In this document: positions 45,129 through 55,918 of the stretch, one piece after another
Layout of the letters: every line of letters starts with the position of its first letter
How positions within the stretch are numbered: the first letter of the stretch is position 1
Origin: Scilla litardierei
Lineage: Eukaryota; Streptophyta; Magnoliopsida; Asparagales; Asparagaceae
Assembly (NCBI GenBank): GCA_030789695.1
Contig: CM061135.1
Coordinates: 113,220,301 to 113,284,300 of the forward strand
Direction: 5' to 3'
DNA: 64,000 bases
The notes under the pieces: generated by a model
The model's database searches: none
What the model was told of the DNA's origin: nothing
The model's input: only the letters and a program-made list of their open reading frames with translations
Program-made: the position numbers and the translations under genes

Positions 45129-46694
45129 TCAATCCACATGTCTCAAGGCAATTCTAACATCCTCAGCTATATCCTTAAATAGAGCCGTCTGCCTCTGATT
45201 ACTACCTTCAAATATTCTCCTGTTTCGCTCCCTCCAAATGTGCCAAGTCATCACAGCTAAGAGAGTCTTGGCCAATCTTCCTATGTTGTCCTTCCAATGA
45301 TAATGAGTGAGTATCATATTCCCCATTCCTGCTAAAGAGGACGACAGAGCAGAAGTGAACCCCATTTTAAGGAAGCTACTGCAAAGGAGATAGTTAGAAT
45401 AACTACACTCTAAAAATATATGATCCAAATTTTCATGAACATTATCAGAACATAGAACACAAAAAGGTGAAGTAGGCACTCCCCATTGTACGAGCTTATC
45501 ACGGGTAAGCAGTTTCCTGTGGAAAGCTCGTAATAACGTGATAGCCATCTTGGGGATGTGCCCATGAAACCAGACAACCTTGTGAAAGGGAAATAGAGGT
45601 TTTATAGCCCTAGTCCTAGACCAGGCATCTCGCAAGGAGGGGGACTTGGAGACCCAAGATCAAGAGTCATCACCAGAAGATAAAGTCACTGTGTCAATCA
45701 AGTGCTGCATAGTTATAAGGGAGCTGGAGTCCGCCCAACCCACATCAGTCCAATAATCCCTAACCATATACCCCTCCTCCCCAGCAGCAACCTCATAAGT
45801 GTCATTAAGAGGCACACTAGGAAGCTAATTATCATACCAGAAAAGAGTAGAAGACCCATCTCTGACAATGTGTTGGGTGAGCTTCTTAGTAAATTCACGA
45901 CAATGCAAGATGAATTTCCAAGTTTCGGATTTCATAAGATGCGCCTTAGCAAGAAATAAGCCAGTATTACCCATATAATGGTTTCTCATATAGGAAGCCC
46001 AGATCCCCCCATGTGTAAGCATACGCCAAGTCAACTTAACGCCATATGCATTATTCAAATCAGAGAAACTTCTAAGCCCCACTCCTCCTTCTTGCTTTGG
46101 AACACATATATCATCCCAAGCCCAAAGATGATTTCTCCCCCAAATGAATCCCCTGCATATGGAAGTAAGAGAGCGCAAAACGGACTTAGGCATACGGAAA
46201 GCCTGCATCCAGAACACAACCATGCCATAGATAACTGATTTGACAAGCTCAATACGGCTAGCAATGGATAATAAGGATGAGGACCATCCCTGCAACCTGC
46301 TTTTGCATCTATCAATCAGACGGCTATACATAGAGGCATTATGATATTTAGCAGAGAGTGGAAGGCCCAAGTATGTAGATAGGGATTGCACCCTCTTAAT
46401 GCCCAAGATTTCAGCAAGGATACCAGCACCCCTGACCCCCTTGCTAAAAATACTAGCGTTTTTGCTCCAATTAACCTCAAGCCCAGAGTAGGACTCAAAA
46501 GTGGAGAGCAGATCTCTCAGACTCTTAAAGGAATCCTAATTAGCATGACAAAACACCAACAAGTCATCAACGAAGAGGAGATGGGTAACTGCCCCCATTC
46601 TTTTCATAGGCCTAATACTGCAGGTGGCATTGGCCTTAGCCATAAGTAAGGAGAAGGCTTCCATAACAATCACAGAGAGATATGGCGATAGTGG
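45129..46694 (-). pseudogene. LINE-2 ORF2, 3' half (RT end and zf-RVT)
   Basis: On the minus strand DPLSPYLSVIVMEAF continues the RT interrupted at 55919. LLFVDDLLVF near 46580 is the catalytic motif, followed a few residues on by an in-frame TAG. WMQAFRMP and a long thumb/connection region run to 45825. After stops near 45820 and 45660 the zf-RVT domain (45635-45129) shows CVLCSDN...H...C and an IWRERNRR tail. The product would be part of the LINE replicase. Confidence 0.87.
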
Positions 46695-46699
46695 ATCTC

Positions 46700-48292
46700 T
46701 GATGTGCTTTTATATTTCATATATTCACGCACGTCTTCTTTTGTGTTTTCCGCTGTTTTCCACCGTCTTGTATTCGTTTTCTCGTGTTTTCTTGTTCTCT
46801 TTCAATTTTCCATATTTTTGTATATTTGCAGGAGTTTACCGGTGTAGGGGACATAAAACGACTATATCATGAGTCCCCAGAGCAACGAGAGGAGTCACGC
46901 GTGATCCAGGGGGTCAAACGATGAAGATCGCATCTTTCAGCCGCTCACCCGACCGGTTGGTCACTTCCAACCGATCGGGTGGTGCACGCGTGCACAACCC
47001 GGACACAAGCTGAAGCGGGCGGAAAGTCAACCGATCGGTTCAGAGGCCGGTTCACAACGCCCCAACTCTCTGGAATTTGATGCTGAATGCCAACCGATCG
47101 GGTGACCTTCACCCGATCGGTTCACCTATAGCCAATTCTCCGAAGCCAAGACACGAAGAGCTCAACCGACTGGTTCACCCGACGGCACAAAGATCCAACC
47201 GATCGGCTTCAACCCTCAACCGACCGTGCCATATGACCGGGTGAAGTCTCGTGCTGAACTGCTGAAGAAACGAAGCAGGTCACCCGATCGGTTGACTTTT
47301 CAACCGATCGGGTGATATCGTATTCTATATATAGGACCCCTAGGTTTTCCAGAAACGAGAGTTGTTATTTTTTGCTGTTTTTTCTCTCTCTTGACGGCTG
47401 TAATTTTTCAGATATTTGTAAGTTTTTCGATCTTTGTTAAACTTTAATATAGTGTTATTAGCATTGCTCTTAATGCTTTTCAATCGCTTGATCATGTTTT
47501 TAACGGTCGATTTTGGTTTAGATCGCTTTTTAGTAAATATGTGTGAGTAGTTCCCAAATCTGGGATTTTGGTGGAAACCCCTTCGTGGGTTCTCCCCGAT
47601 GCGTCCATAGGGCTAGGAAATCGATAGGGATTAGGAATCTACCGGTTACGTGGGGTGTTTTATTATCATCGGCGGGAAAAAGACCGCCTTTGACCGTTGG
47701 GCCAAGGGGGAAGAAACTTGGCGGTTGACCCCTAGCCATAGCTCATGCCCTTAGCGTAAACGTCGAATCCTAGCGAGAGAGAGCGGCAGGACGAGATGTT
47801 GGGAGTTATCATTGCGAGCTTAGTGCTCCCGGAGTCGGTCAGTGTTAATGGACATGGGAATGCCCACTGACCGAACCCGGGAAGTCTGGCGTATCATCCT
47901 GGGCACCGACCAGAATATCGGGCCCATGGGACGCTGGTACCACTCTTAGAGGCAACATCTCACCATTAGACCCTAATTCCGATCGCTATCCTACCCGTAG
48001 GCCGTATCGGCGAGAATCGCACGATTGGGTGGAAACCAAAGTCTCGGGTTTTCCCTTCATATTGTTTATCCTTCGCATTCCATTTTCCGTGACAACCCAT
48101 CATCTGATTTGGGCTATCTCGCCCATGGGGTGAATCCTATCCTTCTTGACACAAGCACAACCACGCCTCCCTGAGTTCGACCCCCAAGCCACACTACAAC
48201 ACCGTGCGCTTGCGGTTATAAATATTAAAATCTCACGCCCCCAATTATGTATTGCACACATCTGACGTGCAAAACATGGGGGGGGGGGGTCA
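46700..48292 (+). repeat. Athila-A 5' LTR
   Basis: 1593 bp, TGATGTGC...GGGGTCA. The array of CCGATCGG motifs (46943-47330) includes a perfect hairpin with 14-bp arms and a 3-base loop (47092-47122). A TATATATA box at 47326-47333 directly follows the array. A 12-base G-run precedes the LTR end. Confidence 0.93.
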
Positions 48293-48299
48293 AGCTTTA

Positions 48300-48317
48300 T
48301 GGCGCCGTTGCCGGGGA
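48300..48317 (+). other. Primer-binding site for tRNA-Asp (Athila-A)
   Basis: TGGCGCCGTTGCCGGGGA is a perfect 18-base complement of the 3' end of plant tRNA-Asp, 7 bases after the LTR. It primes minus-strand cDNA. Confidence 0.93.
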
Positions 48318-48500
48318 GGCAACGTGCTTGTTATTCTAGGATTTCATGAACCCTTGAGTCTAGTTAATATCCCCATCTCGCGATAATTTTCACATTCTTC
48401 TTTTTCCATTTCTATTTTATTTTATTTTATTATTATTATTATTTTTTATTTTTATCTCTTTCTTTCCCACTTTTCGCTTCACATGTGTTTGTTGTTTTTA

Positions 48501-50206
48501 ATGCGCAGGAGTTCAAGAAGTCTCGACGACTTGATTCCCGGTGATCCGGAGATAAACGCCACCCTAAGGCGTCTTGCCGCAGAGAAGCGAAGAAGAGAAG
48601 AGCCAGAAACCATGGGGAGAACACCCCACCTCACAAGTCCTTGCTGGAGTACTCGATGCCATCCATCGAGTCCACCTCCGCCATCCGTCCTCCTGCTATT
48701 ACGGCGCAATGCTTTGAGCTTAAGCCGTCTTTGGTGACGTGGATCCAGCAGGATCAATTCTCGGGGGCACCCATGGAGAGCCCCATTGAACATTTGGACT
48801 CCTTATTGAAGAAATGTGACACCTTTCGGATAAATGGTGTCACAACTGAGGCAATCCGTCTGAAGCTGTTCCCCTTCTCTCTGCGAGATAAGGCCAAGCT
48901 GTGGCTTAGGGGGAAGGACCCGAACACATTCAACACCTGGGAGAAGCTTTCAAATGCTTTCCTGACAAAGTTCTTTCCTCCGGGGAAGACCATGAAGCTG
49001 AGGAGTGAGATCTCCTCCTTGTCCCAGGCCAGCCATGAGTCTCTGCATGAAGCCTGGACCAGATACACGGAAATGCAGCGGAGATGTCCCCACCATGAGC
49101 TCCCCAAGTTGCAGATCATAAATCTGTTTTATAATGGATTGAGGGACGATTTAAAATCCTCCATGGACGCCGCGTCTGGAGGGTCCTTTATGTCGAGAAG
49201 TGAAGAAGATGCTGGACAGATTCTGGAAAATATGGCATCAAACAATGAGCGGTGGTGTGACGAGAGAGGCATACCTAGATCTGGGGGTATCCACAGGGTC
49301 GAGGACGTCGACAAATTATCTAGCAAGTTTGACTTGCTGTCGACCCAGATCTCCACATTGATGGTAGGAGCCGGTGGTGCCGGTACACAACATATTGCGG
49401 CGGTGGAAACCGAAGTCTTTGGAGAATTCGACGGTGGCGACATCTCACCACCGTTGGACCAAGCGAGCGCACTATTTTACAATCCTACGGGGAATGCGCC
49501 TTTTCCACCACGAATCAACTCCAATTCGGCTTATTCTCTGAACAACCGAAACCACCCCAACCTTAGCTACTGGGCACCGTATCAGCAGCAGACTCCTCAG
49601 CAGCAGCAGCAGCAGCTAGTATATCAGCCGCCCAGACAACAACCGCAACAGTTTCAGCAGCAGCAGCCTCCACAACAATATCAGCAATACCCCCAAAGGA
49701 ACCCGCAACCCATTCAGCAGCAGCATCATCATCAATTTGGTCAGGAGAGGGCCATCTCTCCGGTTGAGTCCCTTTTGACTCAATACATAACCAACCAGGA
49801 GAAGATAAATCTGAAGCTGGAAATGGGGAAGAGGGTGATTACCGACCAAGTGACCCAACTGGGGTTACAAGTGGTGAACCTTCAAAGATCGCAGAATCAA
49901 TTGCTGCCACAACCGGAAGTGAACCCGAGGGGGGTGAATCAGACCTTGGCGCTCATGCAAGAGCATGCTAACGTGTCCGCTATCGTCTTGAGGAGCGAAA
50001 CACAAATCCCCACAAGAGTGCCCGCCAAGGAACCGGAAGCACCGTTGGTCGCAGAGCGACCAATTGAAAAATTGAATGACGCCGGTGCTTCGTCGTCAAA
50101 GCCAACTACTCCGGAGGGAGTCCATGAAGAGGAGAAGAAAGAGGATGAGGAAGGGAACCTCAGAGTTTTCAAGCCCGTTGTGCCTTTTCCACAACGGCTT
50201 GCCTAA
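48501..50206 (+). pseudogene. gag: Athila-A gag, one frameshift and a terminal TAA
   Basis: The N-terminal block (DLIPGDPEINATLRRL) reads from an ATG at 48501, though that ATG lies in a TTTTTAATGCGCAG context that could be a splice acceptor. One base is lost in the G-run near 48613, after which the frame from 48641 is open for 521 codons. The gag domain spans residues about 25-190 (LFPFSLRDKAKLWL, FLTKFFPPGKTMKL, FYNGLRDDLK). A poly-Gln stretch coded by CAG runs (49590-49730) and an acidic Lys/Glu-rich tail follow. TAA at 50204-50206 separates it from protease in the same frame. I see no zinc knuckle. Confidence 0.87.
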
Positions 50207-51244
50207 GCCAAGATAGACGAGAAGTATGGCAAATTCTTTGCTATGGTCAAGGATCTAAGCTTGCAAATCCCCTTCCTCGAAGCTATCGAGACGATTCCCT
50301 CCTACGCCAAATTTTTGAAGGACGTGGTGACAAGAGGATCCAGAAAGGAGAAGGTCGTATTAACGGCGGAGTGTAGTGCCCTCATTCAGTGCGGAAATCC
50401 GCCCAAGCTTAAAGACCCGGGAAGTTTCTCCATCCCTTGTTCGATTGGGGAAGTGCGAATCCAGAGGGCGCTCGTCGATCTAGGTGCGAGCGTCAGTTTA
50501 ATGCCCCTATCGCTATACAAGAGAATAGGGATGGGAGACTTGGAGCCCACGGGTATGACACTTCAATTAGCCGACAGATCGGTTAAATACCAGGTGGGAG
50601 TAGTATACGACCTCCCCGTTGATGTGAGTGGAGTGCAAGTGCCGGTGGATTTTGTGGTGATGGACATGCTAGAAGATAAGCATACCCCTATTATCCTTGG
50701 ACAACCCTTTATGGAAACCGCCGGTGTGATAATAGACATGAAGAAGGGAAAGCTTTCCCTTAATGTGGGCAACAAAAAAGTCAAGTTCGACTTAGGGTTG
50801 TCGATGAAGCACACAGATCCCCCGGATGATCCTAGTATCAGTATGCTAGAGAACAAAGAAGATAGAGTTGTGGAAGCAAGCTCCTGGGAGGTTCTTTCAA
50901 GAAATCCCCCCAATAGCTTGGGAGACCATGGAGAGAAAGTTGGCTCACCAAAGGAAGAAGTTGCTAATGAGGTGGTCGCCCAACGTGTGATCCCTCCTGA
51001 ATTCCCAAAAGCTCATCCTACGAGGAGAAAAGGCAAAGAGCCCATGTGGCTCACCGGAGATGAGGTCCGGATCCTTAAACGAGTGACGGTGGATGCCAAT
51101 ATGAGGGAGAAGCCCCCGGACCTCGTCAACAAAGGGAGAGTCATTGAGCTAGTTTTCTTGTCGCCACCGACTGCACCAAAAGCTACCAGCTGTGAAGATG
51201 AAGCGATGCCAGACTTTGGGCATCACCAGTATCGCCCACCTTGA
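50207..51244 (+). pseudogene. Athila-A aspartic protease, gag-pro in frame after one stop
   Basis: The frame is the same as gag; only the TAA at 50204 divides them. RALVDLGASVSLMP near 50470 is the active-site strand in the Athila form (DLG), and IILGQPFMETAGVIIDM near 50690 is the second conserved strand. An acidic tail follows and ends at TGA 51242-51244. There is no RT after it: the next block (51258-51306) is the GGGAGGCAACCC signature that closes pol in complete Athila elements. Protease would release Gag proteins in the particle. Confidence 0.85.
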
Positions 51245-51429
51245 ACATCATCTACGGGCGTCGAGCTAACGATGTTAAACAAAAGCGCTTCATGGGAGGC
51301 AACCCATGCTCTAAACCTTTGTTTCCAATTTTTAGGACTATTTTTAACTTTATTTCATCTATTTTAATAAATAAATCCAGCCGCAAGAACTTCCGTTGAG
51401 GGACTTAGGCCATATGTGGACTTTTGCAG

Positions 51430-51808
51430 AAAACAAGGCCGCAACCGATCGGGTTATAACTCAACCGATCGGTTGGGATGTTTCAGCTGCTGTCCGTATC
51501 AGTCACTCAACGAACCGATCGGGTGAAGACATGTGAGACCGGTTGGCAGACCGGGTGAACTAGGGCTGAAGTCTCGGGAAATTTTTAGATTTTGTCAACC
51601 GATTGGGTGATGAGAAGCATGATCGGTTGATAGACCGGGTGAACTGGGGCTGAAGTCTCGGGAAAATTTGTGGAGCGGCCAACCGATCGGGTGAGTTATC
51701 AACCGACCGGTTCGCCTGTAGCGTCTCTTCAGCTGAAAATCTCGACCAATAAGTCAACCGATCGGGTGACAACTCACCCGATCGGTTGGACTTAAATCCT
51801 ATAAATAA
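51430..51808 (+). promoter_or_regulatory. Athila-A internal LTR-like promoter: CCGATCGG array plus TATA box
   Basis: The array of CCGATCGG motifs (51443-51790) matches the LTR array in kind, including a perfect hairpin with 14-bp arms (51754-51785). TATAAATAA at 51800-51808 follows within 20 bases, then a C/T-rich leader leads to ORF1. The LTR has the same array-then-TATA order. Its role as a promoter of ORF1 is inferred. Confidence 0.55.
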
Positions 51809-52243
51809 ACCCCCGCCCCGACCGTTCATTCCCCCCTCGCCCGATTTCGAATTCCGATTGCCGTTTCGACTCCTCCTCCATCGCCCGACCTCGTTCTTCC
51901 TCTCAACCGATCCAAAACCCACCCTAATCGATCTCTCCCCTCTCCTTTTCCATCTCTCCATCGATTTCTCCCCTTCCTCTTCGATTTCGCCCGCACACAA
52001 AGCCCTAATTTTCTCCCATCCCCCCATTTTCGAAATTTGCTGAAAGGATTCGCCACGGCTTCACACGTGTTCCTGTTGCGTTGCATTGGGGCGTCTACGA
52101 GCAAAGATTTTCATCTCAATTGGGTAACTTCGCTCCTTAGATCAATTTTTTATTTTGCCCTAGAATTTCATTTTGCTCGTTTGCCGTGTTCGTGTGTATT
52201 CATCGTATTTTGCATACACACACACACACACGACTCCTGCACA

Positions 52244-52723
52244 ATGCCTCCTCACCGAACTAAACCCACCAATGCCAACACATCCAACCCTAGACCCACC
52301 CATCACGCTCGTCGCACACAATCCCCCACCCAATCCACCACCACCAATTCATCCACCACCCCACGCCCCTCTGATGCCGTTTACATTGGCGATACCGAAT
52401 ACCAGGTGTCATTCTATGACGACGACCAAGCCGACCGGTTCATGTCCATGCTCCTCCTAGCAGGAGTTGGTGGTCAGGCAACTCAGCAGTCACTCGAGCG
52501 TGACCTACTAGTCCTTCAAAGCCTCATTCGTCACATTCGCACTGACTCACCCGATGTTTCCAAACTTCACATCCCACCCCCACCACTCCTGGTCCTCAGC
52601 ACAGGCTCCCATCACCACCCCCAGAGGGTGGTGCCTCTGCTTGATATATTCCCATCCAGCTTTCGCCTCCCCCTATTTTTAGTGCCCATAGGTCTTTACG
52701 GGGTACTTCTTTACCACAGCTAG
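52244..52723 (+). CDS. Athila-A short ORF1 (159 aa)
   Basis: ATG at 52244, TAG at 52721. The N-terminus is Pro/Thr/Ser-rich and basic (MPPHRTKPTNANTSNPRP), the middle is acidic and hydrophobic (DDDQADRFMSMLLLAGVGG), and the C-terminus is hydrophobic. Position and composition suggest the remnant of the Athila ORF1 protein, reduced to about a quarter of its usual length. A leader intron is possible (GGTAACTTCGC donor-like near 52122). (CA)n at 52213-52230 lies just upstream. Function unknown. Confidence 0.45.
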   Translation: MPPHRTKPTNANTSNPRPTHHARRTQSPTQSTTTNSSTTPRPSDAVYIGDTEYQVSFYDDDQADRFMSMLLLAGVGGQATQQSLERDLLVLQSLIRHIRTDSPDVSKLHIPPPPLLVLSTGSHHHPQRVVPLLDIFPSSFRLPLFLVPIGLYGVLLYHS

Positions 52724-52995
52724 GGGGAGGACCCATTCACGCTTCAGCTCCCTTCTTTATTATTTTTATGTGTGATGTCGTGTGTCGTTTTTCTTTGTGT
52801 GTTTGTTTATTTGCTGTGCCGTGTGATTTTCTCTTATTTATTTATTTTATTTTCTGTTTATATGTCATGTGGTGTGAATTTTTTATTTTTATTCTTATTT
52901 TCAGTTTCGTTTGTGTGCTTTTCTTGTCTTTCTTATCTTTTTGTGTCTGTGCGTATTCCCCCCCATAGTCATTGCCCTCCCGTATTTAACTCTTA

Positions 52996-53033
52996 TTGCA
53001 TTGAGGGCAATGCAAACTGCAGCTTGGGGGAGT
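52996..53033 (+). other. Athila-A internal hairpin plus G-tract (second PPT-like module)
   Basis: TTGCATTG-AGGG-CAATGCAA is a perfect 8-bp hairpin (52996-53015), followed by AGCTTGGGGGAGT. It mirrors the terminal module 1.3 kb downstream and the minus-strand module of Athila-C at 7355-7320. Confidence 0.6.
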
Positions 53034-54322
53034 CACACTTCGTGCGCCATTTGTCTCTTTTTCTTCGTTATTTGAGTCGTTTTTCTCCGTGTTTTTCTTT
53101 TTCTTTTTTCTTTCCTTCTTTTTCATCTCTTTCTCCTAGGGATGAACCCTATGATGAATTGCCACAAAATCACACACACCTAGCATGACATCGATAATCA
53201 CATTCACTAACCCTAGGATATCGAGTCCTCTTGCATTTCATGCATCGTGGGTCCACTTAGCTTTTTGTGAGCCGTGCGTCGTGCCTAGCTGTTTGATGTG
53301 TTTCTACTTTGTGATTGTGTTTTATATACCTGTCCAGGAATGACCCCTAGATTATCATGCTTTGATTTGAATATGCGGTATTTTTTTCTCCTGTCTGCTT
53401 CTGCTTGCTATATATATATATCGTATACTTCATTTCGCATGTGTCTGGATTCCACAATTAAGGACTAGGATAACCCATTTAGCCCATGCTCTAATTAGCG
53501 AGAATAGTTTCATTTGCCCAAGTGTTTAGATTCCGATTTCTTTTTTATTTTACTTGGTGCAAATCCCCTCGTCGTGTACCGTTCTCACACTTGGGAGAGT
53601 ACACATGTGTATAGCCAAAAATCCAAAAATTCAAAAAAAAGGAGAAAAGAAAAGAAAAACCCAAAAAGAAAAGAAAAGAAAAAATTGTATAGCTAAAGAG
53701 CCAAAAAAAATATACATATATCCAAAACCCAAAAAAATATATGAGTGTGAATATTTTCCTACTTACCGAGAATAAAGGGAAGGCGAGAGTTTGCACCGAG
53801 TGTTCTACTCCACATCATCTCAACCCCCATCGTTTTCGAAAACACTTGGCTTAGGAAATTTTTAGCTATTATCTAGGCTATAGTGTGGTGATTTCCTTAA
53901 CCCAAGCTGTGGAGTCCATGACACATGATGCATTTCTATTCTCATACTCTTCTCTTGCATGCTTGAGCCATATATTCACCACTTATTTCAAATTGAATTG
54001 ATATTTGGGTCATTTCTTGGATTTGTGTATATCGAGCTTTATTGCACATCGTAGATAGTGACACCGACTGCTAGCACATGACCACACTCACTCGCGCTTC
54101 ATGGCATGGGCCCACGGCAATTGTCTGGACGCGTATTCCTTGGTTTAGAGATGTGATTTGGCATTTGTTAGCTTGGTGTGTGTTTTTTATTTTGCTGGCT
54201 CTGACGGGCGATTTAGGATTTTTGTTTTCTCCTTTCCTCTCTTCCTCTCTATTTTCTTCCTCCGAGCTCCTACTCTCACTCGTCTTCCTCGAGGACGAGG
54301 AAGGGTTCAGCTTGGGGGATTT
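53034..54322 (+). other. Athila-A 3' untranslated region, hairpin and polypurine tract
   Basis: No coding. It contains T-rich runs (53040-53140), a (TA)n at 53411-53422, a purine-rich stretch (53628-53690), and near the end CTTCCTCG-AGGA-CGAGGAAG (54284-54303) and the polypurine tract AGCTTGGGGGATTT (54309-54322). It aligns with 38108-39110 of Athila-B. Confidence 0.8.
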
Positions 54323-55913
54323 TGACGTGCGTTTATATTTCATATATTCACACATGTCTTCTTTTGTGTTTTCCGCTGCTTTCCACCGTCTTGTATTCGT
54401 TTTCTCGTGTTTTCTTGTTTTCTTTCACTTTTCTGTGTTTTTGTATATTTGCAGGAGTTTACCGATGTAGGGGACATAAAACGACTATATCATGAGTCCC
54501 CGGAGCAACGGGAGGAGTCACGTGTGATCCAGGAGGTCAAACAACGAAGATCGCATCTTTCTGCCCCTTACCCGACCGGTTGGTCACTTCCAACCGATCG
54601 GGTGATGCACGCGTGCACCACCCGGACACAAGCTGAAGCGGGTGGAAAGTCAACCGGTCGGTTCAGAGGCCGGTTCACAATGCCCCAATTCTCTGGAATT
54701 TGATGCTGAATGCCAACCGATCGGGTGACCTTCACCCGATCGGTTCACCTGTAGCCAATTCTTTAAAGCCAAGACACGGAGAGCTCAACCGACCGGTTAA
54801 CCCGACGGCACGAAGATCCAACCGATCAGCTTCAACCCTCAACCGACCGTGCCATATGACCGGGTGAAGTCCCGTGCTGAACTGCCGAAGAAACAAAGCA
54901 GGTCACCCGATCAGTTGACTTTTCAACCGATCGGGTGATATCGTATTCTATATATAAGACCCCTAGGTTTTCCAGAAACGAGAGTTGTTATTTTTTGCTG
55001 TTTTTTCTCTCTCTTGACGGCTGTAATTTTTCAGATATTTGTAAGTTTTCCGATCTTTGTTAAACTTTAATATAGTGTTATTACCATTGCTCTTAATGCT
55101 TTTCAATCGCTTGATCATGTTTTTAACGGTCAATTTTGGTTTAGATCGCTTTTTAGTAAATATGTGTGAGTAGTTCCCAAATCTAGGATTTTGGTGAAAA
55201 CCCCTTCGTGGGTTCTTCCTGATGCGTCCATAGGGCTAGGAAATCGATAGGGATTAGGAATCTACCGGTTACACGGGGTGTTTTATTTTCATCGGCGGGA
55301 AAAAGACCGCCTTTGACCGTTGGGCCAAGGGGGAATAAACTTGGCGGTTGACCCCCTAGCCATAGCTCACGCCCTTAGCGTAGACGTCGAATCCTAGCGT
55401 GCGGGAGCGGCATGACGAGACGTTGGGAGTTATTATTGCGAGCTTAGTGCTCCTGGAGTCGGTCAATGTTAATGGACATGGGAATGCCCACTGACTGAAC
55501 CCGGGAAGTCTGGCGTATCATCCTGGGCACCGACCGGAATATCGGGCCCATGGGACATTGGTACCACTCTTAGAGGCAACGTCTCACCATTAGACCCTAA
55601 TTCCAATCGCTATCCTACCCGTAGGCCGTATCGGCGAGAATCACACAATAGGGTGGAAACCAAAGTCCCAGGTTTTCCCTTCATATTGTTTATCCCTCGC
55701 ATTCCATTTTCCGTGACAACCCATCATCCGATTCGGGCTAGCTCGCACATGTGGTGAATCCTATCCTTCTTGACACAAGCACAATCACGCCTCCCTGAGT
55801 TCGACCCCCAAGCCACACTACAACACTGTGCGCTTGTGGTTATAAATATTTAAATCTCACTCCCCCAATTATGTATTGCACACATCTGACGCGCAAAACA
55901 CGGGCGGGCGTCA
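54323..55913 (+). repeat. Athila-A 3' LTR
   Basis: 1591 bp, TGACGTGCG...GGGCGTCA. It differs from the 5' LTR at scattered sites (several in the first 80 bases). The TATATATAA box at 54949-54957 follows the CCGATCGG array (54566-54945). Confidence 0.93.
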
Positions 55914-55918
55914 ATCTC

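Larger units (their letters stand above)
46700..55913 (+). mobile_element. Athila-A: pol-less Athila element with both LTRs
   Basis: 9214 bp. LTRs at 46700-48292 and 54323-55913; the target duplication ATCTC at 46695-46699 and 55914-55918 is exact. Order: LTR, tRNA-Asp primer site, gag, protease, GGGAGGCAACCC signature, LTR-like motif array with TATA box, short ORF1, internal hairpin with G-tract, 3' untranslated region, hairpin, polypurine tract, LTR. No RT, RNase H or integrase. It is inserted in the RT of LINE-2, opposite in orientation. Gag has only a few breaks, so it is much younger than Athila-C. Confidence 0.93.

Noticed and set aside
48278..48289. G-run as a possible G-quadruplex
   Set aside because: A single homopolymer near the LTR end, of different length or form in the other LTR (GGGCGGGCG at 55902-55910); polymerase or assembly slippage is as likely.
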